This document shows, in pieces, positions 34,828 through 46,113 of a DNA stretch of 64,000 bases. The stretch comes from Rapana venosa. Lineage: Eukaryota; Mollusca; Gastropoda; Neogastropoda; Muricidae. The notes below the pieces were generated by a model that had not been told where the DNA came from, ran no database searches, and saw nothing but the letters and a program-made list of their open reading frames with translations. Every line of letters starts with the position of its first letter. Positions within the stretch are counted from its first letter, which is position 1. The stretch spans positions 47,286,629 through 47,350,628 of the forward strand of contig CM054151.1 of NCBI GenBank assembly GCA_028751875.1, in the 5' to 3' direction. Position numbers and translations under genes: made by a program.

Positions 34828-36090
34828 ATCCTTCGGATGAGACTATAAACTGAGGTCCCGTGTGCGAACGCACGCAGAACATCTTGCGCACACGTTAAAT
34901 CCTGTTCCACTTTTCGTAAGAGTAGGCCATTGTGTGCCGGTGGGAACAGATGACAGAATTCACAAATCCGCATACACACGGGAACTGGATGTAAAAAAGC
35001 TTCTCTCTCTCTTCTCTTCTCTTCTTCGTCCATCGGGATCGATGATGACCATCTATTCATCCTGGGATTGCGAGGGTCCATTTCTGTGGGTGCGAAGATG
35101 ACTTATTTGGCCAATCCGTGCTTGAAAAGTTCTTGAGCAGTATGGACAGGGTATAGTGGCTGCTTTTGGAGACTTGGAGGCTCTATCTTTCCTGTCTTGC
35201 CTGCGTTGCTCAGCTGTCGCAATTCTGTTTGCTTCGTGGGCCTTGGCGCCACTGCGTACAGCTGCTCGCCACTGTGGCCTCTCCATTGCTGCCTGTTCCC
35301 ATGAGTTTATCTCAATTTTGAAGGCTTTCAGTGAGGCTTTCAGAGTGTCCTTGAAGCGTTTCTTCTGGCCTCCCTGGGAGCGCTTTCCATGCTGAAGTTC
35401 GCCAAACAGACGTTTCTTGGGGAGCCGATGGTCTGGCATGCGAACTACATGGCCTGCCCAGCGAAGTTGGGTCTGCATCAGGATGGTGTGGATGCTGGGA
35501 AGGTTTGCTCTAGTGAGCACCTCAGTGTCTGGGATCTTGTCCTGCCACTTGATGCCAAACAGTTTTCTCAAACAGGTGGTGTGGAAGTGGTTCAGCTTTT
35601 TAGCATGGCGTTGGTAGACTGTCCATGACTCTGAGCCATAGAGCAAGGTGGTGAGCACTACCGCTTTGTAGACCTTGATCTTGGTTTCTGTTGAGATGCC
35701 TCTCCTGTCCCACACATTCTTTCGAAGTCTGCCAAAGGCAGCGCTTGCTTTGGCGAGTCTGGTGTTGACCTCATCATCAATGGCTACTGTGCGGGAGAGG
35801 GTACTGCCAAGATAAGTAAATTTGTCCACTGCTTTGAGTCTATGTCCATTTACGGAGATGTTTGGTTCAACGTAGGGCTTCCCTGGGGCTGGTTGGTGCA
35901 TTACCTGTCTTCTTGGTACTGATTGTCAACCCAAAGTTGTCGCAAGCATCAAAGAACAAGCACCATTGAGGGCGCAATCATCAGCAAACAGGAAGTCGTT
36001 GATGAGATCTGTTGAGACCTTGGTTTTTGCTTTTTTGCACATAAATGCTTATTCCATTATCCTCGATATAAAATAATAAATAAATAAATG
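34828..36090 (+). mobile_element. S1 SINE interrupted by a LINE
   Basis: The 5' piece, 34828-35000, runs from CCTTCGGATGAGACTATAAA to GGATGTAAAAAAGC. The 3' piece resumes at about 36036 as GCACATAAATGCTTATTCC and ends in ATAAATAAATAAA. The intervening kilobase is a separate - strand LINE. Confidence 0.85.
35001..36029 (-). mobile_element. RTE-like LINE E, 5'-truncated, inserted in a SINE
   Basis: An open frame of 282 codons (35901-35053) follows a frame-shifted piece containing the catalytic LFADDCAL near 35980. Downstream come FTYLGSTLSR, LLYGSESW, and RWAGHVVRMPDHRLPKK near 35450. The C-terminus has a C2H2-type finger (CPYCSRTF, then two His spaced LRTH) near 35110. The element lacks the endonuclease and the first RT motifs, so it is dead on arrival, but its remaining frame is almost undamaged, which argues for a recent insertion. 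The family differs from B1 and B2, which lack the finger. Confidence 0.85.
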
Positions 36091-36205
36091 CTCTGTGTGT
36101 GTGTTTAACTGTGACGTAAAAACTGACAGGGGGGGAGGGGGGGACGTCCCTACAATTTGTATTTAATGCAGTAGGCTTTAATCCCTCCCTTTCACGTGGG
36201 GGCAG

Positions 36206-37340
36206 AGGGTCCTGGATAAAACAAATAATTGGGAAACAAACAACCCAGAAACGTTCAAACGACACACGCAACACAATGATTATCGTGACATGGTCACCAC
36301 ATCATGGAATGACGCACAACATAGCATACCTGTTCAGCACAGGGATCGCTCTGTGTGTGTGTGTGTGTGTGTGTGAAGTCAAGTCAAATTTTTATTTCCA
36401 GATGGTACATTTAATGAGCAATGCATTTGCTTTTTTTCATCAAGCCATCTATCTAAGAACAAATTTCTTAATGACTATACTGAAATGCTACATTATTGCA
36501 AGCTTTACCAATAAATTGAACCAGTAAAAAGAGGAAAATCGATAAGATCATACATTGGAAAATACAAATTACACACATATACATACACACGCACACACAT
36601 ACTCGTACACACCTGCGCGCGTGCGCGCACGCATACACACACACACTTAAAGAATGTTTTAAGAATTTTTTTTAAAATCATAAAACATCAGGACAAACAA
36701 ATTACTTCACCTACTATATCACCCATTCTTTCACGTTTATACTTTAGATAATAAAAAGGTACAGGAACAAAACGTTCGAAAATACTAGGCATTCATTGCG
36801 TCATTACTGACAATATTGCCTGCAATGACATCCCTCCTCTCCTCCTCCACCCACGCAAACGTGTGCTCATATGCGGTCATACTCTTCAAATAGCGCTTTT
36901 TAAATATAATATAGTCACACAATAACTATCAAGCAAGCAAAATAAGTCAAATAAGACAATGATAATGATAATTATAATAGAGATACAATAATAACAACAA
37001 TCACCCATCACCATGAGACAACAATAATCCCCATCACCATGAGACAACAACATAACGATAATAACAGAAAAGCAGTGGAAAGGATGGGGGGTGGGGGTGG
37101 AGAATCAAAGGGGAAGGGGGAAAATACATTCAATCAAATAGAAAAATAATAATAAAGAAACAATTATTCAAACAAGTAAAACCCCTACACAGTACAAAAT
37201 TTAAAAGCCCATAATCAACTGGACTCTCAAACTAAAACAATATCGCTCATAATAGTACTAATGATCTCATCTCTAACTGCAATAAGAACAACATCCACGA
37301 TAAAATCTATTGAATTGAACAAGAGACAGGGCATGAGGAG
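36206..37340. other. AT-rich intergenic DNA with short microsatellites
   Basis: (GT)n at 36352-36375, (CA)n at 36565-36650, and a 24-bp direct repeat (CCCATCACCATGAGACAACA) at about 37005 and 37028. No gene. Confidence 0.5.
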
Positions 37341-37376
37341 AGGAGATGAGAGGAGAGGAGAGGAGTGGAGAGAGAG

Positions 37377-37461
<85 letters not shown>
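37341..37461. repeat. (GA)n microsatellite
   Basis: GAGGA repeats followed by long (GA)n to 37461. Confidence 0.95.
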
Positions 37462-37464
<3 letters not shown>

Positions 37465-37777
37465 TCACAATATCTAGCTATTAGGTCTACCATTTTTGTG
37501 TTCACCTTTCCATGTTTTAAAATTTGTAGATTATATACGAGCTTATATAGATTACTCTTACTTCTTTGCTTAATAAGAGTGCCTCTTTCCCGCCTCCCCC
37601 TCCCTCAACACACATACAGCGTGTGACTGTGTAGAATTTCCAGTCACAGTAAAACATACTTGAAATTTATTTAAGAAATGTAGTGAGTGCTGATAAATGT
37701 AAGTATGGTTGATTTGCCTTATTAGTCATTTCCTAGGCATTCATGCATTAGATGGCTTTTTAGCTGTGTATTGAACT

Positions 37778-37927
<150 letters not shown>

Positions 37928-38021
37928 ACGCAAAACAGAAAAAACATACAAAAACAAGCAAATACGAAAACCCACGATATAAGAGTACATGCAAGAAATA
38001 TCCATTTAACGTCAATACTTC

Positions 38022-38345
38022 TTCATCGAACATTCAGACAGAAACTATAGTCTGTTATACGAGTGAAAATGCGTCACGCTGCCGTTAAGCGCCTGACAAG
38101 TCAGGCCCAGTGCATCCGGCTTCAGCAGAAGACAGAATTGTTATCTTTTAGGTCTTTCTGGGATAAAAGGCAGCAGAATGGACCAAGAAGGCAGAAAATA
38201 GACAAGAAGGAGGTGACAGGAAGAATAGGAACAAGGCAGAAACAAGGAAAATGATAGAAAAGAGGAAATTTCTAGGATAGAATTTCCAGAATTAGGGGAT
38301 GCTATTTTATACTAATAGGTCCCCGGCATCTCCACAGATGATAAC
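38022..38345 (+). repeat. Interspersed repeat X, second full copy
   Basis: Matches 30008-30300 through ACATTCAGACAG, GCCGTTAAGCGCCTGAC, TCTTTCTGGGATAAAA, GATAGAAAAGAGG and TTTCCAGAATTAGGGGATGC. Confidence 0.65.
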
Positions 38346-38390
38346 GTCAATACAGGACCTATGACAATATCCCTGCTTACTGACTGATAT

Positions 38391-38394
<4 letters not shown>

Positions 38395-38458
<64 letters not shown>

Positions 38459-38620
38459 GCACACACACTCACACACACGCACGCGCGAGTAACAGTAAGC
38501 CATTGTGTGCCGGTGGGAACAGATGACAGAATTCACAAACCCGCATACACACGGGGACTAGATGTAAAAAAGCACGTAAGTGCTTATTTCATTATCCTCG
38601 ATATAAAGAATAAAATTAAA
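38395..38620 (+). mobile_element. (CA)n then S1 SINE 3' half
   Basis: (CA)n at 38394-38480 precedes AAGCCATTGTGTGCCGGTGG and the usual tail (GGACTAGATGTAAAAAAGC, TTATCCTCGATATAAAG) ending near 38620. Confidence 0.8.
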
Positions 38621-39111
38621 TAAATAAAATTTTAAAAGTAAAACACTGTATACCTCCCTACCTAAACAATGCCTTTGAAAATACTACACTTTTGGCAAAG
38701 ATCGATGACAAACAACAATGTCTAAATCACTCACCCTTCTAAAGCATTGGAGCATTACTTCTTCTGTGTGCCTTCAGTTTCCATGGTAAGGGCACGTAAA
38801 GGAAAAGTTGGTCTTCCTGTTCAGTTATTTAGTGCAGAGTTGCGTGTGCTTTCACCTGATGAACTGCTATACGCAATTTAAGATGTGTGATTATGAGAAC
38901 TCGAAATGAATAGGCATAGTTTTCTTTGGTGGTTTCTCAAGCAATAATTCAGTCAAACTGGTTATTCAATACATCTCCAAAGGGGAAAATGTGACGAAAA
39001 AAAGAAAACAGACAGACTGGCAGATAAAAGGAGAAAGATATAAAATGTGTACGAAATATCCTCAAAATCTTTTGTGCCCGAAAAAAAAGCAAAAGAAGGA
39101 GACAGACAATT
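38621..39111. other. No supported gene
   Basis: AT-rich DNA without repeats or frames of note. Confidence 0.5.
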
Positions 39112-39251
39112 TCTCTTCTTCGTCGTCTAACACTCAGACAGCAACTATTGTTGTCTGTCCTATGAACGGAAACGCGTTGCGATGCTGTTAAGCACCTGGC
39201 AAGTCAGGCCCAGCGCAGCTGACTTCGGTGTGGGAGAGAATTGTTGTCTTT

Positions 39252-39298
<47 letters not shown>

Positions 39299-39490
39299 AG
39301 GCAGGAGAATGAACTAAGAAGACAGAAAATAGACAAGAAGGAGGTGGCAAGAAGAAAACGAACAAAGCAGAAACAAAGAGAGGGATAGAAAAGAGGGAAC
39401 CCCTAACGTAGAATTTCCAGAAGGTGAGGATGCTATGTATACTGAAAGCCCCCCCCCCTCCCCCCGGGCATCCTTACAGGGAATAATGAC
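39112..39490 (+). repeat. Interspersed repeat X, third copy, with 45-base poly-G
   Basis: The landmarks of X are all present (ACACTCAGACAGCAACTATT, GCTGTTAAGCACCTGGCAAG, GAGAGGGATAGAAAAGAGGG). At the position where other copies read TCTTTCTGG, this one has a pure run of 45 G at 39253-39297. Confidence 0.7.
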
Positions 39491-39552
39491 AATGACAGTG
39501 AATTATGTTAAACTGGAGTCTATTCACAAGGGGGAAGTGGGTGGGGATTGGG

Positions 39553-39579
39553 CACACACACACACACACGCACAACACA

Positions 39580-39661
<82 letters not shown>
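39553..39661. repeat. (CA)n microsatellite
   Basis: About 100 bp of nearly pure (CA)n directly next to an S2 insertion. Confidence 0.95.
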
Positions 39662-39664
<3 letters not shown>

Positions 39665-39674
39665 ACCTGGTATA

Positions 39675-39963
39675 AAAGGTAAAGGTGTCTCATAACCTAT
39701 AAGGTCGTAGGGGAGCGAGGCGTCAGAGACCTCACTTCTCTAGGGCCAGCATATTGAGGGCGGCGCCCGTCTCCTCTCCCTCGCGGCTTCACCTTCCCTG
39801 ACCCTAAAGAAGGCAGGTACCCATTTACAGCTGTGTGAACTGGGGGACTATACTGAAGCCAAGGCGCGCAAATGGTCACCCACCTAAGTGGTAACCACGC
39901 TCGACGCTGCTTAACTTGGCTGGAGGAAAGCGAGTGCTCCGACCACTGAGCTATCCCGTCCCC
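39675..39963 (-). mobile_element. Chimeric tRNA/5S SINE S2, complete, reverse orientation
   Basis: The - strand starts GGGGACGGGATAGCTCAGTG, then GGTTACCACTTAGGTGGGTG (5S-like part), and ends in ACCTTTACCTTTT. Direct repeats ACCTGGTATA flank it at 39665-39674 and 39964-39973. Confidence 0.85.
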
Positions 39964-40149
39964 ACCTGGTATATAAAGAACATAATCATGACTAGCAAGA
40001 TAAACATCGTAACATGGATTCCATTGTGTGTTTTTTAAAATTGTTTTGCCAATGAATATTTTGAAGAAGAGTCAACATCATTTGCCTGACCACGGTGCTT
40101 TCACATTGTGAAGGGGAAGAATGCAAATGCGAATACAGAAAGATTTAAT

Positions 40150-40225
40150 GGGGAGATCTCTGACACCTCCCTCCCCTACGACCTTATAGGTTATGGGACA
40201 CCTTTACGTTTACATGAGGTCTGTG
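40150..40225 (+). mobile_element. S2 SINE, 3' fragment
   Basis: GAGATCTCTGACACCTCCCT, then TAGGTTATGGGACACCTTTA match the last 70 bp of S2. Confidence 0.7.
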
Positions 40226-40342
40226 GGTTGGGGACAAAACAAACAATCCAGTGACATTTCACATACATATAATAGAAAATGTCAACATGGCATGGCTACC
40301 ACATCATGGAATTCATCGAATTATCATTAATTAACATATCAT

Positions 40343-40507
40343 CAGTGAAGGACTTCAGCAATAGAACAAGTCAGTGATTAAAGTATGTAGTCAGGATCAG
40401 TATATGACTTGAGCAATGGATCAAGTCAGTGATCAAAGTATGTAGTCAGGATCAGTGTATGACTTGAGCAATGGAACAAGTCAGTGATTAAAGTATGTAG
40501 TCAGGAG
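40343..40507. repeat. 55-bp tandem repeat, three copies
   Basis: Units starting CAGTGTATGACTTGAGCAAT begin at 40343, 40398 and 40453, each ending GTATGTAGTCAGGA. A few substitutions separate them. Confidence 0.9.
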
Positions 40508-40931
40508 TCATCTCTATCCGGATCTCTAGCCTTCACAGTTTTGACTTGTGGCTAAAAATTCTTTGTAGAGTGGCGGAGATCGTTCATGTTTTTTGGAGAA
40601 TTTTTCTTCTAGTTTCCGTAAGCACTGCATCAAGTCGCTAATGGTTTTGTCTTGGAGTCTCCACTGGGTACCGCACATTCTATATCCTCTATTGTTTACT
40701 GCTTGTGAGGATAGACAGGCAGACAGATAGACAGACAGGCAGACAGACAGCCAGACAGACAGACAGAACAGCATGCAGATAGAAGAGACTGAGAGAGACA
40801 GAGTGATAGAAAGATAAATTTTACTTTTTGGTCAAATGTCAACTATACTCACTCAGAGAGTCAGAGACAGTGAAAGGAGTGAGAGCACTTGTACTCATTA
40901 CACACACACACACACACACACAACACACACA

Positions 40932-40990
<59 letters not shown>
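40508..40990. repeat. Spacer, (GACA)n and (CA)n
   Basis: GACA-type repeats at 40708-40770 and (CA)n at 40899-40988. The - strand frame 40774-40526 is partly made of the GACA repeats and I do not call it. Confidence 0.8.
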
Positions 40991-40991
<1 letters not shown>

Positions 40992-41476
40992 CCAACAAAA
41001 ATGGCATGACTCTCTATCAGCATACCCTGACTACTTAGATTATCACCCGATTATTTGTAGAGCAAATTATGTATGTGAAGTAGAATCTTTAGAATACCGT
41101 AGAGCTATATGTTTACTGAGGTCAAACAGATTAAGATTACCTTTAAATGGAATTTCACGTTCTGGCAAACCGATTACTGATCCATTCTGCTCTCAGTGTG
41201 ATGGCCAACAAATTGAAGATGTTTGTCACTTTTTACTTGTATGCCCAAAATATGCTGTATTGCGAAGAAAATGTATTCCTCTGTATTATTACAGATTTCC
41301 ATCGAATCTGAAAGTGCAGCTTCTTTGTATGAACAATAAACCTTGTTTGATGTTTAAAGTTGGATTATATATCAGAAGTAAGGATGTTCACCTTACATGA
41401 AAGTATATGATTAACTGTTGTTCCTATGGGCATATGGCCTGCAAAAACTGAATTAAAATTATTGTTATTGTTATTA
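40991..41476 (+). mobile_element. LINE D, C-terminal coding end with zinc knuckle and 3' tail
   Basis: The open frame ending at 41400 gives, after the (CA)n, a Tyr- and Leu-rich segment and CSQCDGQQIEDVCHFLLVC, a C-x2-C-x8-H-x4-C zinc-binding pattern of the kind found at the end of L1- and I-like retrotransposon proteins (zf-RVT type). An untranslated tail ends AATTAAAATTATTG with (TTATTG)n. The upstream part is replaced by (CA)n. There are no frame breaks in the 135 codons that remain. Confidence 0.65.
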
Positions 41477-41717
41477 CACACACACACACACACACACACT
41501 ATATGCACGTGAACATATATACACACACCTGTACTATAATACCTACAGCCCCCCCCCCCCCCCCCCCAACTTACCGATGGTCTAGGACCAAAAAACAACT
41601 TTCTCTCCACTTAATGATTTTACTGCCAACATTGAGTCACCTAATCTCCATATATGTACAGTGCTCACACGCACACACACACACACACACCACCACACAC
41701 ACACACCACACACACAC

Positions 41718-41752
<35 letters not shown>

Positions 41753-41910
41753 TGCACGCGAACATCCATGCACACACCTGCACTATAGTACACATAGACC
41801 CCCCAACTTACCTAGGGTCCAGCACCAAAAACAATTTCCCTCCCTCCACTTTTTTCTATGCCAACCTTGAGTCACCTATATTTATCTCTATACCTGTACA
41901 GTGCTCACAC

Positions 41911-41984
<74 letters not shown>

Positions 41985-42005
41985 ACACACACACACACAC
42001 ACACA
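41477..42005. repeat. (CA)n alternating with a duplicated 165-bp module
   Basis: A module runs from the end of one (CA)n (GTGAACATATATACACACAC) through ACTTACC, GAGTCACC and TACAGTGCTCACAC to the start of the next. It occurs at 41498-41662 and, diverged, at 41750-41905. Long (CA)n blocks lie at 41478-41500, 41668-41750 and 41910-42003, with a run of about 17 C near 41550. Confidence 0.85.
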
Positions 42006-42235
42006 ACCGCAGTACCTGCATTATTGATGATGGCTGAAGACTGGAAACAAACATCAATACAATCCTCCACTGATCGGCCCTAAAGCACCTAGGCGGCAGT
42101 AAATGGGGACCTTTGATCATCCATCCCTCTTTGTGCATTCGGGTGACGTAAAATGAATAGGATGGATGTGTTTTGTGTCTTCTTCTCTGCTGCTGCTTCT
42201 TGACCAAGATATTTCACAGAATCATTTTTGTGAGG
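42006..42235 (+). repeat. Interspersed repeat Y, partial
   Basis: GCATTATTGATGATGGCTG, then CACCTAGGCGGCAGTAA and CCTTTGATCATCCATCCC resemble stretches at 42735, 44335 and 45145. No coding or promoter signature. Confidence 0.45.
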
Positions 42236-42534
42236 AGAGAGAGAGAGGGGGGGGGGGGGGGGAGAGAAAGAATGAATGAATGAATGAATATTTATTTTCC
42301 AAAGGTAACAGAAAAAGCGGTCGCATCCGGCCCTTGCCCTGATTAAAGACTTTCAACAAAACAAGGAAAAATAAAACCCTACTACAACAACGGCAACAAG
42401 ATTTTAGAAAAGATATAAGTGGAGAGAGACAGAGACAGAGACAGACAGACAGACAGAGAGAATTCTGAACTCTGAAATGGTTTAGGGTACATCCTCCATT
42501 GGATTAATACATTTCAAGGAACACACACACACAC

Positions 42535-42592
<58 letters not shown>

Positions 42593-42600
42593 TGTGTGTG
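42236..42600. repeat. (GA)n, poly-G, (GAAT)n, (CA)n and (GTCT)n
   Basis: (GA)n and an 18-G run at 42235-42262, GAAT repeats at 42270-42288, GACA at 42428-42460, and (CA)n at 42521-42591 passing into GTCT repeats. Confidence 0.9.
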
Positions 42601-42734
42601 TCTCTGTCTGTCTGTCTGTCTGTGTCTGTGTGTGTACGTATGTATGTAGTATACCATCGCTCTATTTTACAATGGGTCAGGGTCGGAGGCAACCTCTCTA
42701 GGTTTACTCATTGATTTTTGTTCCTGCCTGCTAT

Positions 42735-42990
42735 AGGTTGTTGATAGAACGGTTGATGACAGTAAAGAAACACCCATAGAAATCACTTATCCCCTCTAAA
42801 AGCATCCGTGTGACAGTAGCAGACTCCTTTGACCATTTTCTCTTTGTGTCTTCGAAGACCTTCCCTAGGGAATTCAAGGGAAGAAAAGATTGCCAGTTCT
42901 TGTTCACAGACTTTTCTCTTTTATGTTTTCACCTTCCCTGGGGAATTCAAGGGAAGAAAAGATTGCCAGTTCCTATTCGCAGACTCGCAG
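42735..42990 (+). repeat. Interspersed repeat Y with 71-bp internal duplication
   Basis: GATGACAGTAAAGAAACACC to CTTTGACCATTTTC matches 45160-45235. The block CCTTCCCTAGGGAATTCAAG and its continuation through GATTGCCAGTTC occurs twice, at about 42860 and 42931. Confidence 0.5.
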
Positions 42991-43404
42991 TTCATTTCCC
43001 CAGCCGAACCAAAGAAGACTTGGGTCAGGGAAATTGAAACGAAAACACATGCCGTTTTGTTTGTTTGTTTGTTTTCCAGGGATAGATATGGTAAAACTGA
43101 TATTTGATGTATCTTTCTCTCACATTTCTTCCCAGCAAAAGCAAAAAGGATAGAGAAGACAAAAAGAAGCAAACAGACACACACGGAGCTTCAACTGCAA
43201 TGATTTATTCGCAAGTAAGGCTATCTACCGATATACAAAGGAGTTGCGAAAACTAATTACTTTTCAACTAACAAATTCAGAAAAGAAAGTAAATGAAAGA
43301 TCATTTTTAAATTAGATTCATCACAAACCAGATATGTGAGTTTGGATATCAGGATATCTCTCACTCTAAAAGCTTTACACACAGACTTTAAAAATTTTAA
43401 TTTA
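42991..43404. other. No supported gene
   Basis: AT-rich, no repeat or domain recognised. Confidence 0.5.
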
Positions 43405-43625
43405 ATTAATTTAATTTATTCTTTTATATCGAGGATAATGGAATAAGCACTCATGTGCTTTTTTACATCCAGTCCCCTTGTGCATGCGGTTTTATAAATT
43501 TTGTCATCTGTTCCCACCGGCACACAATGGCCTACTCTTTCGAAAAGCGGAACAGGATTTAACGTGTGCGCAAGATGTTCTGCGTGCGTTCGCACACCGG
43601 GCCTCGGTTTATAGTCTCATCCGAC
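43405..43625 (-). mobile_element. S1 SINE, 5'-truncated, reverse orientation
   Basis: The reverse complement has GAGACTATAAACCGAGGCCC, the CCATTGTGTGCCGGTGGGAA landmark, and the tail TTATCCTCGATATAAAAG. Confidence 0.85.
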
Positions 43626-44265
43626 TTCCGGTCCAACAGATGCCAATAATAAAGGGAGTCCTTATAAATTTGGCTGTCTTTTGTATTTTTACTGGGGTGT
43701 ATTTTGGTCGGATATCCTGTCACACTGGACAACACAGAACCTGTAAACTGAGGCCTTTCCCCTGCTGTATGGTTGTCTGCTCGTGGTGTGTGTATATTGA
43801 ATTTATGATCTACGTTTATTGAATAAACAATGTTTAAACCAACTATGCCTCATCCTCCAGGGGTTGTCTACACAATGGACATAGCAAGTTATGGTTGTCT
43901 ACATTGTGCTCTGTTTATCTAAATTATGAATATTTACAGACAGACTGTGAGAAGCCAAGAAATAGACAAAACTGATAGAAAGACAGAGACAAAGACAGCA
44001 AGAGAGTAACAGTTGTTATTGACAAAGAATAATGATGACAACAACAAAAAACAGAAAAAGAGTAACAGGTGTTACTGAAAAAGACTAATAGAAACAAAGA
44101 CAGAAAGAGAGTAACAGTTGTTTCTGACTGGACTAACATTATCCAGAAGAGTCAGATACAGACACAGAAAGACAGATAAAACGTGTCAGTTCACATGCAC
44201 ACGCTCACGGCATATCTATGTATAATGGCACCTATTATCTAAAGACAATTATTCAGGGCCAGTTC
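43626..44265. other. No supported gene
   Basis: Contains GACAGA-rich stretches around 43935-44110 with a repeated GAGTAACAGTTGTT motif (about 44007, 44057 and 44110), hinting at a decayed tandem repeat of about 50 bp. AATAAACAATG near 43822 resembles a LINE or 3'-UTR end. Confidence 0.4.
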
Positions 44266-44520
44266 AGGCTTATTGATTTATTTCATTCCAGCCTGCAATC
44301 ATCTTTAACTTCAATTCTGAATAACGCTGCTCATGAAAACAACTACTGCATTATTGATGATGGCTGTGGCCTGCGAACCTCCATAGAAATCGCTTCTTGC
44401 CCTCGATCATATATAAGGCAGTAATAGGATGCTTTGGTAAGTTTCCTCTGTGTATTCAGGTGATGAAACAATAAGATGTCTTTGTCTCTTTCTCGCCCAA
44501 TACACTCACTCGATCCTTTG
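44266..44520 (+). repeat. Interspersed repeat Y, third copy
   Basis: CTTATTGATTTATTTC, CTGCATTATTGATGATGGCT, CCTCCATAGAAATCGC and GTATTCAGGTGATG align with 45050-45240 and 42010-42160. Confidence 0.5.
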
Positions 44521-44585
44521 TGATGAGAGAGACAGAGACAGACAGACAGACAGAGACACAGAGACACAGACACAGACACACAGAC

Positions 44586-44638
<53 letters not shown>

Positions 44639-44640
44639 GC
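44521..44640. repeat. (GACA)n and (CA)n
   Basis: GACAGA repeats, then about 45 bp of (CA)n at 44588-44635. Confidence 0.95.
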
Positions 44641-44769
44641 AGAAAACAATGATTTTTTTAAAAAATTGACGAATACCAACAATGTTCGAAAAAAACAGAG
44701 AAAAAAATGGAAATGAAAATGGAAAGAGACAGGGAGCACTCGTTCATGTATATACACAGAGCATGCATG

Positions 44770-44774
<5 letters not shown>

Positions 44775-44805
<31 letters not shown>

Positions 44806-44896
44806 ACACAAAGTGAAAGCATAACAACCAGCATAATAAATGTTCCCCAATATTTCGGCTTTCGCCTTCCTCAGGTTTTTATTATTATTATTATAT

Positions 44897-44939
<43 letters not shown>

Positions 44940-44988
44940 TGGATATATGTAGATAGATACAGATATATAGATATAGATAGATAGATAT

Positions 44989-45023
<35 letters not shown>
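44775..45023. repeat. (AT)n, (ATT)n and (GATA)n
   Basis: (AT)n at 44776-44803, (ATT)n at 44878-44892, GATA repeats at 44897-44940, and (AT)n at 44995-45022. The piece in between (44805-44877) holds AATATTTCGGCTTTCG and looks like the end of another mobile element. Confidence 0.9.
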
Positions 45024-45027
<4 letters not shown>

Positions 45028-45039
45028 CATGGATCAGAG

Positions 45040-45300
45040 GCAATATCCCAGCTTATTGATTTCTCTCTCACCCTGTAATCACCTTTACCTCTCTTACCTG
45101 ACCAATGCTCAGGGAAAAAAACCACCCAGCCACTATTGCATTTTTGACGACGATCGATGACAGCAAAACAAACCTCCATAGAAATCTCCCATCCCCTAAA
45201 GCATCCATTTGGCACTAATGGGCTCCTTTGACCATTCCCTTTGTGTCTTCCCTTTCCCTGGGGAATGAAGGCGAAGAAAAGTACCGCCAGTTTCTTTTCT
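45040..45300 (+). repeat. Interspersed repeat Y, fullest copy
   Basis: From CAGCTTATTGATTTCTCTC through CGATCGATGACAGCAAAACA, CCTCCATAGAAATCTCCC and CCCTGGGGAATGAAGGCGAA to CGCCAGTTTC. It shares its two halves with the copies at 44266 and 42735. Unclassified. Confidence 0.55.
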
Positions 45301-45561
45301 GTAAGGTTACATTCAATTTCGCCTGAAAAGACATTGTGGAAAGTGTCATGAATTTTGAAATGAACGTAAATGCCTGAAGTTGAAATGTGGCTACCTTATT
45401 GGTGGGCATGAAAAAGGTTGCATACGCAAAAATCGCACCACATTTTGGTAACCCTCGGAGTTCTAGCAGAGGAACGAAAAATAAAATTAGCAAGGAAGGA
45501 GCAAGATCTGAAAGAAAGAGAAAGGAAAACAATGTTGGCTGTTGGTTGTTCCTCAGTTTAG

Positions 45562-45864
45562 GGGGACGGGATAGCTCAGTGGTCAGAGCACTCGCTTTCC
45601 CCAAGCTAAGGTTAAGAAGCATTGAGCATGGCTACCATGTGGATGGGTGACTTTTTGCCTGCCTTGGATTCAGAACAGTCCCCCAGCTCACCCAGCTGTA
45701 AATGGGTACCTCCCCTTTTAAGGGTCAGGGAAGGTAAAGCGGCGTGGGAGAGGAGATGGGCCCCGCCCTCAATATGTTGGCCCCTGGAGAAGCTGAGGTC
45801 TCTGAGGCCTCGTTCTCCAACGACCCCAAAGGTTATGGAACACTTTGACCTTTACCTTTCACCC
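45562..45864 (+). mobile_element. Chimeric tRNA/5S SINE S2, complete
   Basis: Begins GGGGACGGGATAGCTCAGTG, contains GGTTAAGAAGCATTGAGCAT and GTGGATGGGTGAC, and ends GGAACACTTTGACCTTTACC. Direct repeats CAGTTTAG flank it (45554-45561 and 45865-45872). Confidence 0.85.
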
Positions 45865-46113
45865 CAGTTTAGCATCCTGGAAGTCTTCAAGATTATTCAC
45901 TCTGTCTTGCTGACCCCATCTGGGAACCACTGTGAGACTGGAAATACACACTGAATGAGAAGTTTGCGTGTGAGACTGTTTTCAAAGTACCTCGCCCTAT
46001 AGGCAATCCATACTCTGACTTCAGAGGAGAAAATGCTTTTTTGAAAAAAAATGGCCGTAATTAATACTGCTTAAGAACATTTCAACATGGCGTTTCTGGT
46101 TTTCTCTTTTCAG

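Noticed and set aside
44846..44872. Hammerhead ribozyme core on the - strand (CTGAGGA, a GGC-GAAA-GCC hairpin, then GAAA)
   Set aside because: There is an extra A before stem II, the sequence after GAAA does not form a convincing stem III, and I find no suitable cleavage triplet opposite stem I. It is more likely the end of a mobile element.
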